Source: JBDREF01 sp043820045
GTDB lineage: Bacteria; Planctomycetota; Phycisphaerae; Sedimentisphaerales; Anaerobacaceae
NCBI GenBank assembly: GCA_043820045.1
Contig: JBDREF010000116.1
Span: 1 to 50,921 of the forward strand
Direction of reading: 5' to 3'
DNA length: 50,921 nt
Part shown: one piece after another, positions 25,784-33,242 of the stretch
How the letters are laid out: every line of letters starts with the position of its first letter
Position numbering within the stretch: the stretch's first letter is position 1
Program-made: the position numbers and the translations under genes
Notes under the pieces: generated by a model
The model's database searches: none
What the model was told of the DNA's origin: nothing
The model's input: the letters and a program-made list of their open reading frames with translations, nothing else

Positions 25784-26014
25784 ATGACCTTAGGCGATTA
25801 CATCCGGGCCGGTTTCGGCCCCCTGCCCCCCTTGGGGGAGCCCCCGGCCGAGGAAACGGATTGCCACCGGACCTTCGCCCCAAGTGCGGATATACAATGG
25901 TTCACCGGTTCCGGCCGGCGGCGGTCTTCGAAACATTATATTTTCCGCAAAAAAGATTTTATTCTTGCTTGCCGGATAGGCTGGATTATAATCACAGCCA
26001 GTGCATTGAATTGA
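25784..26014 (+). CDS. Doubtful small ORF (76 codons)
   Basis: ORF starting MTLGDYIRAGFGPLPPLG with AGGAG about 9 bases before the ATG. The body is Pro-, Gly- and Arg-rich and ends in a hydrophobic stretch (LACRIGWIIITASAL). It overlaps the likely promoter of the RRM gene at its 3' end. No family recognised; weak evidence of real coding. Confidence 0.2.
   Translation: MTLGDYIRAGFGPLPPLGEPPAEETDCHRTFAPSADIQWFTGSGRRRSSKHYIFRKKDFILACRIGWIIITASALN
25965..25992 (+). promoter_or_regulatory. Candidate promoter of RRM protein gene
   Basis: TTGCTT (25965-25970) and TATAAT (25987-25992) are 16 bases apart and are preceded by ATTC. The leader to the RRM gene would be about 335 nt. A second TATAAT-like element near 26165 (CTGACT about 17 bases upstream) is an alternative closer to the gene. 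Confidence 0.4.
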
Positions 26015-26336
26015 AATGATTGCGTATGTAAGCATTGAAATAACAGGAACAACACAGGATATACTGATATCACAGCTCACCATTAGCGTCATTTCTGAAT
26101 TCTGCAAAGCTTCGTTGCAGATGGACCTCCGTGCCGCCAACTGACTCTGACGCCGCGGCCGAGTATAATTGTTTTGGAGCAATATGAACTAATGGCAGGT
26201 TATAAAGTGAAGACACGCCGGAGCTTTCGCCCGGCAATTGCCAATCTTTGTGGCGCGAATGTAAAATGATTGAGAACATAAAGGCTTTTCCTTTGCTGGA
26301 AAACGAGCCCAAACCGAACGGAATAAGGAGAGCAGC

Positions 26337-26753
26337 ATGAATATCTATGTAGGCAATTTGGCAGAAGACGTTACCGAGGATGATCTGAGAGGAGTCTTTG
26401 AGGGTTTTGGCGAGGTACAATCTGTCAATATCATCAAGGACAGGTTTTCCGGTGAATCCAAGGGATTCGGGTTCGTGGAGATGTCCTCGAACGACGAAGC
26501 CAAGGCGGCAATAGAAGGAGCCAATGGCACGGAGTTGAAGGGAAAAGCCCTCAAGGTCAATGAGGCCCATCCTCGTCCTGCCGGTGGCGGTGGCGGTGGC
26601 GGCGGTCCCCGCCGTGGCGGTGGCGGTGGCGGTGGCAGCGGCGGTCCACGACGAGGCGGCGACCGACGCGGGGGCGGCTCGAGTCGCGGCGGTCCCGGTG
26701 GTGGTGGTGGTGGTGGCGGCGGCGGACGTCGCGGAGGCCCGAGTCGCTATTGA
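26337..26753 (+). CDS. RRM RNA-binding protein with glycine-rich tail
   Basis: A 138-residue protein with one RRM: RNP2 IYVGNL at residues 3-8 and RNP1 KGFGFVEM at residues 42-49. The tail from residue about 83 is almost entirely Gly and Arg (RRGG repeats). Bacterial RRM proteins of this layout bind RNA and may be cold-responsive or act on mRNA stability; the exact role is inference. The start has AAGGAG upstream. It lies 162 bases before the FKBP gene. The G-rich tail coding is highly repetitive. Confidence 0.92.
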   Translation: MNIYVGNLAEDVTEDDLRGVFEGFGEVQSVNIIKDRFSGESKGFGFVEMSSNDEAKAAIEGANGTELKGKALKVNEAHPRPAGGGGGGGGPRRGGGGGGGSGGPRRGGDRRGGGSSRGGPGGGGGGGGGGRRGGPSRY

Positions 26754-26915
26754 TGGTGCAATGCTGGGCTCCCGCGGGGTCAGCTCCGAATCGAACAGGT
26801 ATTGCGAGTTTGAACATAGCTGAGTGCGTCGAGTCGGCCTGCCACAGGGGTGGGCCGGAGTCGGTTCCGGTGGTTGTTTGCGCACAGAGAATTCAAAAAC
26901 AGACAAGGATTCGAA

Positions 26916-27320
26916 ATGGAACAGGCGAAATCCGGCGACACGGTCAAGGTTCACTACACAGGCAAATTGGACGATGGCAACGTATTTGATTCGTCCTCTA
27001 ATAGAGACCCGATGCAATTTGTTATTGGGCAAAACCAATTGATTCCGGACTTCGAGCAGGCGGTAGTAGGGATGAGCCCTGGCGAGTCTAAAACAGTCGA
27101 GATTGCCTCAGACAGAGCATTTGGGGGCCGTCGGGAGGACCTAGTGACGGAGATAGACAGCAATAGTATCCCGCCGGAGCTGGAGCCTGAAGTCGGCCAG
27201 AGGCTAAATGCGACGGATCCGAACGGCCAGACAATTGCTGTGACGGTAGTAGAAGTGGCAGAATCGGGCGTCAAGGTTGATGCCAACCATCCTCATGGCG
27301 GGGGCGGACCTGACTTTTGA
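26916..27320 (+). CDS. SlyD-like FKBP peptidyl-prolyl isomerase, C-terminus frameshifted
   Basis: FKBP-type prolyl isomerase of 134 residues in the open frame. The FK506-binding core is clear: GDTVKVHYTGKLDDGNVFDS at the start, then the inserted-flap region GESKTVEIASDRAFGGRRED typical of SlyD. After VKVDANHP the frame turns into HGGGGPDF and stops at 27320. One base further, the +1 frame continues MAGADLTFDIELVEIA and stops at 27345, matching the usual family end NHPLAG..L.F.IELVEI. Either a one-base insertion near 27291-27295 (mutation or sequence error) or +1 frameshifting gives the full protein. The start ATG has AAGGA upstream. Confidence 0.85.
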   Translation: MEQAKSGDTVKVHYTGKLDDGNVFDSSSNRDPMQFVIGQNQLIPDFEQAVVGMSPGESKTVEIASDRAFGGRREDLVTEIDSNSIPPELEPEVGQRLNATDPNGQTIAVTVVEVAESGVKVDANHPHGGGGPDF

Positions 27321-27397
27321 TATCGAACTCGTTGAGATCGCCTGATAAGTCTGACGTTACCGAATATGTCGCGGCGACTCTTAGCGGAACGAGGGTT

Positions 27398-28189
27398 CTA
27401 CTGAAGGGTTTTGTACGCATAACCCTTCAGAGCGAAATCGAAATCTTTCATTTCGTCGCCCTGTTCGGGGGTCCTGTAGAACGCGAAAGTCGTCGGTTCG
27501 TACAGAGACTGCTCGTTCCATCTGATTAGCCCTTCGCCGAGCCATCTGTGCATTTCGACGTGGCCGTCCGCCCAGCCGAGAGTGCTGTTGTTTCTGCGGT
27601 GCCAGACGCCAAACGGGTCAACCCACTGCCTCGACTTCGGCCGCATCACCCAGGAGCCCATGTTGTATCCCCGCGGGTCGCACTCGGCCAGAAATACATA
27701 CTTGGTGGCGGGATTCTTTATGTCTGAATATGTTATGCACGGCAGAATCTCCCAGGCGCCGGTTTGGCTCACGCCGTTCATGCCGCCGGCAATTGAATAG
27801 GTGCGATAAGCATATTTGTGAAAGGGATTGTTTTGCCGTCGGTCGGATGGGCAACGATAGGCTTCCACTTTTTTCACATAAGACCAGAGCAAACCCTGGC
27901 GTATATACTCTTTCTTTTCCTCAACGCCGGCATCACCCGCAGCCGGCGGGATGATGACCCAGCCAGGCTCGCTGCCGGGTCCCGGCGTGTGGCCGTTGAC
28001 CAGTTTGCCGTCATTTTCGTCCTTGTACATGAGCCACGCTAACGTGAGCGTCCTTACGTTGCTGCGACAGGTAACACTGCGGGCCTGCTCTCTGGCGATG
28101 CGCAGGGAAGGCATAAGAATGGCCATTAGTATCGCGATTATAGCTATTACAACCAGCAGTTCGATGAGTGTGAAGGCCCCCTTTTTCAT
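27398..28189 (-). CDS. Prepilin-type N-terminal methylation protein
   Basis: A 263-residue pseudopilin-like protein with N-terminus MKKGAFTLIELLVVIAIIAI and the prepilin peptidase site (KGA|FTLIE). The globular part has RSNVRTLTLAWLMYKDENDG and ends with a STLGWADGHVEMHRW strand, the H-x-DG motif of planctomycete type-II-secretion-like proteins. The start at 28189 has AAGGAAGG upstream; an in-frame longer start at 28252 would misplace the cleavage site. It resembles the gene at 21415-22236. Role in secretion or surface structures is inferred. Confidence 0.87.
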   Translation of the reverse strand: MKKGAFTLIELLVVIAIIAILMAILMPSLRIAREQARSVTCRSNVRTLTLAWLMYKDENDGKLVNGHTPGPGSEPGWVIIPPAAGDAGVEEKKEYIRQGLLWSYVKKVEAYRCPSDRRQNNPFHKYAYRTYSIAGGMNGVSQTGAWEILPCITYSDIKNPATKYVFLAECDPRGYNMGSWVMRPKSRQWVDPFGVWHRRNNSTLGWADGHVEMHRWLGEGLIRWNEQSLYEPTTFAFYRTPEQGDEMKDFDFALKGYAYKTLQ

Positions 28190-28311
28190 TTGATTCCTTC
28201 CTTTCCGCACGGCAGACACCCCAAAAAACGCAAGGCGAAGAAAGTCTCCCATGTGCCAATACCGCCATTTTTCGCACGTGCTCAGTCACATGGCTGAACC
28301 TGACTTCAAGT

Positions 28312-28340
28312 ATGGTACCAAATCCACCCTGAAAGTGCAA
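28312..28340 (-). promoter_or_regulatory. Candidate promoter of prepilin-like gene at 28189
   Basis: On the minus strand TTGCAC (28335-28340) is 17 bases from TACCAT (28312-28317). The -10 match is modest. It is divergent from the promoter at 28418-28446. Confidence 0.4.
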
Positions 28341-28417
28341 GTTTTCCTCCAACCGTACAACCCGGCAATCGCCCCGGATATTGCCGCCAAACGGGGGCAT
28401 TGCTTCCAATTTTTTTC

Positions 28418-28446
28418 TTGATGCAGTCCGGTGAATCTGGTATAAA
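28418..28446 (+). promoter_or_regulatory. Sigma-70-like promoter of exported protein at 28654
   Basis: TTGATG (28418-28423), 17-base spacer, TATAAA (28441-28446), preceded by TTTTTTC. It shares the TTCTTGA extended -35 with the promoters before the genes starting at 1362, 21114 and 49107. The leader is about 205 nt. Confidence 0.6.
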
Positions 28447-28653
28447 TGATTTCCGTGAGACTCAGGAACTTTATCATTCTCAACTTCCCGATTTTCCGAA
28501 GTCTCGACGTGGAGGACAGGCAAGGATTCGTGCGTTTGAACGAATAACACACTGGGTTTTCGTGAGATTCTGTCAGGGCAACAGAAACGTACACATTGCA
28601 GGTATCGAAAGAAATCGCAGCGATTCGGTCACTTTTTTTGAAGGAGGAAGACA

Positions 28654-30279
28654 ATGTTCAGAGAGTTTGGAAGGTCAGCAGCAGTCTGGGTATTGATCGG
28701 CTTGATTGCACTGGCAGGCGCCACAGCATCGGCCAACTGGTTCGAGACTTTCGACGGCGACGAGCTGGATCTGGCGACGTGGCAGTTCCACCCGTTTCCG
28801 GATGTAACCAAGACCTTCACCAACATTATCAAGACCGCACCGGACGGCAACAAGTACCTCACCCTTGACGAGACCACTTCGTACGATACGGGCGCCGGAA
28901 GCTTCGGCTCGGCGTTCGGCGCCGGGTTCGGCAGCGACGAAAAATTCACCGACGTCCGCATCGGAGCCGTCGTAAACGTCGTTGGCGACGCGTCCCGGAA
29001 TTACTGCGGCCTGCTCGCAAGGGCGACCTACATCATCGACGACGGCTCAGTAAGCGGCGCTCCGGGCATGTTCGCCACGTCGGTTTACGTGATGCACGTT
29101 AACTGGGAAGACGGCCCGGCCAACCTGCGAATCGATATCGAGAAAGTCATCAACATGCAGAACATCATGAGGAACGAAGCGGCGCTGGGTCTGGACCTTT
29201 ACGTACCCGGCCTCAATCACGGCCGTAGCTACTACGCCGAACTGGACGTTCTCGGCTCGGGCCCCGTCTATGTCACCGGCAGGTTGTACGAATACAAAGA
29301 CGGCCCGCTCGTCGCAAAAACCGCCACTATGGTTGACAGCGCTGGCAACGACCCGTGGGAAGAGGAAGGCGTCAGCGATGCGCCCTTCCTGAGTGGCGTA
29401 AGCGGCATCTTCGCACAGAACGAAAATGAAGCGCCTGCCGGCTACCACTGCACGTTTGACGATGTCTTTTCCGTCTCCGACGGCCCGGCAGCGGTCATTC
29501 CAAGTCCGGCCGACGGTGCGACTGACGTGTCTGTGGATACGAGCCTTAGCTGGATTGAAGCCGCCTTTGCGACCGGCCGTGAAGTGTGGCTCGGCAAGCC
29601 GGGTGCCATGGAGAAGATTGAGCCGGCGCCCGCAGGCACCACCGTTAGTGTAGGCCCTCTTGATTTCAACCAGACCTACGAGTGGCGGGTCGATCAAACC
29701 GGCCCATCCGGTACGGTCACGGGCCACACGTGGAGCTTCACGACCGCGGGCTGCAGGACCGTAGAGGACTTCGAGTCTTATGCAGATGATGCGGCCATAA
29801 GGGCTGCATGGGTGGACAACATCGGCGAGGCCGGTGTCGATTACGTCTTCCTTGCGGCAGATAATCAGGGTAACAACTCTATGCGGCTCGAATTCCAGAA
29901 TCAGTATCCGCCTTACTTCACCGAGGCTACACGGACATTTGACAGTGCGCAGGACTTTACGGCTCAGGGAGTCCAGACCCTGTCGCTGTCCTTCGTTGGT
30001 GAAGAGGAAAATGTCGAGCACCCGATGTACTTAACGCTGGAGGATGCCGCCGGCCAAAACCTGAAGGTCGAACACCCATACACATGGGCGTGCGAGTCGG
30101 AGTTATGGCGAGAGTGGAACATCGCTCTTGAGCAGTTCAGTGCCGCCGGCGTGGATTTGACCAATATCAAGAAGATCACTATTGGCCTCGGCAGCGGAGC
30201 AGATTCCGGTCAAGGGCCTGAAGACAGAGACGGCGTATGGATTGACCCAATCAGGTTGTGTCCGACTCCTGTGTTGTAG
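28654..30279 (+). CDS. Exported beta-sandwich protein
   Basis: A 541-residue secreted protein with a Sec signal (AAVWVLIGLIALAGATASA). Residues about 28-275 form a laminin-G/glycoside-hydrolase-16-like jelly-roll (NWFETFDGDELDLATWQFHP); no catalytic signature is seen. Residues about 278-365 are a fibronectin-like repeat (YEWRVDQTG..HTWSFTTA). Residues 366-541 are a C-terminal beta-sandwich (TVEDFESYADDAAIRAAWVD to DGVWIDPIRLCP) that also ends the protein at 17932-21114, there with an inserted domain. The ribosome-binding site GAAGGAGGA is the same as in three other exported-protein genes. Probably surface glycan binding. Confidence 0.88.
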   Translation: MFREFGRSAAVWVLIGLIALAGATASANWFETFDGDELDLATWQFHPFPDVTKTFTNIIKTAPDGNKYLTLDETTSYDTGAGSFGSAFGAGFGSDEKFTDVRIGAVVNVVGDASRNYCGLLARATYIIDDGSVSGAPGMFATSVYVMHVNWEDGPANLRIDIEKVINMQNIMRNEAALGLDLYVPGLNHGRSYYAELDVLGSGPVYVTGRLYEYKDGPLVAKTATMVDSAGNDPWEEEGVSDAPFLSGVSGIFAQNENEAPAGYHCTFDDVFSVSDGPAAVIPSPADGATDVSVDTSLSWIEAAFATGREVWLGKPGAMEKIEPAPAGTTVSVGPLDFNQTYEWRVDQTGPSGTVTGHTWSFTTAGCRTVEDFESYADDAAIRAAWVDNIGEAGVDYVFLAADNQGNNSMRLEFQNQYPPYFTEATRTFDSAQDFTAQGVQTLSLSFVGEEENVEHPMYLTLEDAAGQNLKVEHPYTWACESELWREWNIALEQFSAAGVDLTNIKKITIGLGSGADSGQGPEDRDGVWIDPIRLCPTPVL

Positions 30280-30351
30280 GGACAAGTTGTTTGCAAGGCC
30301 GTAGAGGCAATAGACACGCGGCTGAATAAGCCCGTGATTTATATAATTGTT

Positions 30352-30386
30352 TGGGGCCTGCCCTGAGTAATTCGGCGCAGGCCCCA
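30352..30386. terminator. Bidirectional hairpin terminator
   Basis: Perfect 10-base stem TGGGGCCTGC (30352-30361) with its complement at 30377-30386 and a 15-base loop, between the convergent exported-protein gene and threonine aldolase gene. Confidence 0.7.
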
Positions 30387-30413
30387 CTCGTTTCCATTTC
30401 AGTGGGCTTCTGA

Positions 30414-31451
30414 CTACTGTTCCATCGCTTCGGCCAGAGCGGCCAAAGCCAAATCTATGTCTTCGGAACTGATGCCGTAGTGAGTCACCGCCCTGATGCG
30501 CCCCGGGCCGGACCGCAACATTTTGATCCCGCGATTGCCAAGCTTTGCCACAAGCTCCTCGGCGGTGACTGCCTGCTCTGTCATATCGAAAAAGACGATG
30601 TTCGTCTGTACCCTTTCTAACTCGATGGTCAGGCCGGGGATGCGAGCGATTCCTTCGGCCAGGCGCCGCGCGTTCGCATGGTCTTCCGCCAACCTTTCGA
30701 TCATCTGCTCCAGAGCTGTGATGCCGGCCGCTGCGATGATGCCCGACTGCCGCATTCCACCTCCGACCATTTTTCGGTTCCGCCGGGCCTCGGTGATGAA
30801 TCCTTTCGTGCCGCATATCAGTGAGCCGACCGGCGCGGACAGTCCCTTGGAAAGGCAAAAGGTGACCGAATCGGCGCGCCGGACCAACTCTCTGACATCC
30901 ACATCCAAAGCCACGGCGGCATTAAATATCCGCGCCCCGTCGAGGTGCAGCAGAAGGCCCCTGTCGTGCGCCAGTGCAGCTACGGCTTCGGTGTACTCGG
31001 GCGTCAGGGCCGAGCCGCCGCAGCGATTGTGCGTGTTCTCCAGGCAGATTAGCCGTGTCCGCGGAAAATGCACGTTATCGGCGCGAATCGCCGCTTCGAT
31101 ATCTTCTAATCGCAACGTCCCATCCGGCTGATTAGCGATTGTGTGTGGGTGTATGCCGCCCAGGGCCGCCATGCCGCCGCCTTCGTAGATGAATGTGTGC
31201 GACTTATCGCCTAAGATGGCTTCGTCGCCGCGTTTGCAATGGCTCAACACGCAGACCAGGTTGCCCATCGTCCCGCTGGCGACCAGCATCGCCGCTTCTT
31301 TGCCCGTTCGCTCTGCGGCCATCTTTTCAAGCCGTATCGTCGTCGGGTCCTCGCCAAACACATCATCGCCCAACTCAGCGCCGAAAACGGCCTCCCGCAT
31401 CGCCGCCGTCGGCAAAGTAACAGTATCGCTGCGCAAATCAATCGTCCTCAC
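30414..31451 (-). CDS. Low-specificity L-threonine aldolase family
   Basis: A 345-residue PLP enzyme that cleaves L-threonine or allo-threonine to glycine and acetaldehyde. The N-terminal signature RTIDLRSDTVTLPT is typical. His85 in KSHTFIYEGGG stacks on PLP, Asp171 in LLLHLDGAR pairs with its nitrogen, and Lys202 in CLSKGLSAPVGS forms the Schiff base. The start is GTG at 31451, with AGGAG about 8 bases upstream. The family also includes beta-eliminating lyases, so the exact substrate is not certain. It stands alone and is cytosolic. Confidence 0.92.
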   Translation of the reverse strand: MRTIDLRSDTVTLPTAAMREAVFGAELGDDVFGEDPTTIRLEKMAAERTGKEAAMLVASGTMGNLVCVLSHCKRGDEAILGDKSHTFIYEGGGMAALGGIHPHTIANQPDGTLRLEDIEAAIRADNVHFPRTRLICLENTHNRCGGSALTPEYTEAVAALAHDRGLLLHLDGARIFNAAVALDVDVRELVRRADSVTFCLSKGLSAPVGSLICGTKGFITEARRNRKMVGGGMRQSGIIAAAGITALEQMIERLAEDHANARRLAEGIARIPGLTIELERVQTNIVFFDMTEQAVTAEELVAKLGNRGIKMLRSGPGRIRAVTHYGISSEDIDLALAALAEAMEQ

Positions 31452-31687
31452 CGGCTATCTCCTGTAAACAAGTTCTCAAAACATACATCCCTGCCGCTAA
31501 AATATCACATTCACACACTGAATAAAGTCATTTCGGTTTCAATTCTTCAGAAAACTTCAATGAGAACTATTACATATCCGTCGTGGACAAACTGCTTGTC
31601 TGTCGGGCTCCGGGAGGTAGAATGGGTTCGGGCGAATTTGCCGAATCAGTAAGATAACTTGACAAGGGGCTGCGAAGGAGCGTTGTT

Positions 31688-33154
31688 ATGCAATCTGAGA
31701 TCAATCGGCGGGAGTTTGTTAAGGCGGTCGGTGCCGGGGCGGCGGGGTTTGTTGCACAGGGATGCGCCGGAGGCTCGGGCAATGTCGCCGGGCGCAGGCG
31801 GGACAAACCTAACCTGCTGTTTATCTGGACCGATGAGCAGCGGGCCGACACGATGGCCGTTTACGGCAACAGGAAGATTCGCGTTCCGAATATGAACAGG
31901 CTGGCCGCCGAGAGCATCGTGTTCAAGAAGGCGTACGTCACGCAGCCGGTCTGCACGCCGAATCGCTCGGCGGTCATGACGGGCCTGTGGCCGCATACTA
32001 CCGGCTTGCTGACGAATAATATTCCGCTGCCCGGGGAAACTCGCTGCCTGAACGAACTTGTAGGCGACGCCGACTATCGCACGGCCTACATGGGCAAATG
32101 GCATCTCGGCAACGAAATCTTCGCCCAGCACGGCTTCGGGGAATGGGTCTCGATGGAGGACGGATACGGCAATTATTACAGCGACGGCCGCGACAAAGAT
32201 GCGAAGAGCGACTACCATCATCATCTTCTCGGCCTCGGTTATGAGCCGGGCAGCGGCGGTAAATTCAGCCGTGGTTTCGCAGCTTCGCTGCCCATCGAAC
32301 ACTGCAAGCCGAAGTTCCTGGAACTGAAGGCGTGCGATTTTATGCGACGCCGTCGCAACGAACCGTTCATGCTTTACATCAACTTCCTCGAACCGCACAT
32401 GCCGTTCACGGGCCCGCTCGACGAGATGTACGATCCGAACGAAATAGACCTGCCGACGAGCTTTAACGACCCGCTCGAAGAAAACGAACCGGGGAACTGC
32501 AAGAAGAAGTTCCGGCAGTGTGCCAAGAAGTATGGCACGACCGAAGAAGACTTTCGCAAATTGACCGCTCGCTACTGGGGGCTCAACTCGCAGGTCGATA
32601 GGAGCGTAGGTGCGATACTCGATACGCTGGAGCAGCTCGGCCTGGCGGATAATACCATCGTGGTCTATACGAGCGACCACGGCGATATGATGGGTGCGCA
32701 CCGGCTGGTGGAGAAGGGCCTGATGTATGAGGAGGCCACGCGGATTCCGTGGCTCATGCGAGTGCCCGCGATGGGACGCAGGCAGCGAGTGATCGAGCAG
32801 CCGGTCAGTCAAATCGATCTGGTCCCGACGCTGCTGGAGCTGATGGGACGTAGCGAGGCCGCAGCGCGCCTGCCCGGACAGAGCCTGGCCCCGCTCATAA
32901 AGGGCGGGAAGATAGCCCGCAACCATGTGTTCATCGAGTGGAATACCGAGCCGATAATACGGACCGTCGTTTCGCCGGATGGCTGGAAACTGTGCCTGAG
33001 CAAAGAGGACAAGTGTCAGTTGTTCAACCTGCCGCAGGACCCGGGCGAGACTGTAAACCTCTTCGACTCCGGCGAGCACGAGGATGTTATCAGCCGGCTG
33101 ACGAAGAAGATTCACCAGTGGCAGGCATCGGTGGACGACAAGGTCACTGTGTGA
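31688..33154 (+). CDS. Tat-exported sulfatase
   Basis: A 488-residue sulfatase. Tat signal NRREFVKAVGAGAAGFVAQG with a possible lipobox Cys at 26. Catalytic Cys89 in VCTPNRSAVMTG (CxPxR, formylglycine site). The metal-binding pair reads Asp49-Glu50 (FIWTDEQRAD), a common variant. Conserved GKWHLG and TSDHGDMMGAHRLVEKGLMY are present. It resembles choline- or polysaccharide-sulfatase-like planctomycete enzymes, substrate unknown. The ribosome-binding site is GAAGGAG. It lies 88 bases before the HzsA-like gene. Confidence 0.94.
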   Translation: MQSEINRREFVKAVGAGAAGFVAQGCAGGSGNVAGRRRDKPNLLFIWTDEQRADTMAVYGNRKIRVPNMNRLAAESIVFKKAYVTQPVCTPNRSAVMTGLWPHTTGLLTNNIPLPGETRCLNELVGDADYRTAYMGKWHLGNEIFAQHGFGEWVSMEDGYGNYYSDGRDKDAKSDYHHHLLGLGYEPGSGGKFSRGFAASLPIEHCKPKFLELKACDFMRRRRNEPFMLYINFLEPHMPFTGPLDEMYDPNEIDLPTSFNDPLEENEPGNCKKKFRQCAKKYGTTEEDFRKLTARYWGLNSQVDRSVGAILDTLEQLGLADNTIVVYTSDHGDMMGAHRLVEKGLMYEEATRIPWLMRVPAMGRRQRVIEQPVSQIDLVPTLLELMGRSEAAARLPGQSLAPLIKGGKIARNHVFIEWNTEPIIRTVVSPDGWKLCLSKEDKCQLFNLPQDPGETVNLFDSGEHEDVISRLTKKIHQWQASVDDKVTV

Positions 33155-33242
33155 AGCTCGATAGGGCCGGAGAATTTGTGTATTAAAATCGCCGCCGCGT
33201 ATGGTACAATGGGCCGGTAGGATTTGTACCGGAGACTATGAT

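Larger units (their letters stand above)
25616..26336. other. 721-base intergenic region
   Basis: Holds the terminator of the preceding operon, a doubtful small ORF and two candidate promoters for the RRM gene. A long minus-strand frame from 26070 is a shadow of the glycine-rich RRM gene. Confidence 0.4.
28190..28653. other. 464-base divergent promoter region
   Basis: Carries divergent promoters for the leftward prepilin-like gene and the rightward exported protein, plus the latter's leader. No further gene seen. Confidence 0.5.

Noticed and set aside
26560..26823. Gly/Val-rich plus-strand frame overlapping the RRM gene
   Set aside because: Frame shadow of GGT/GGC repeats.
26070..27038. 322-residue minus-strand frame over the RRM gene
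   Set aside because: Low-complexity shadow of the Gly-rich tail.
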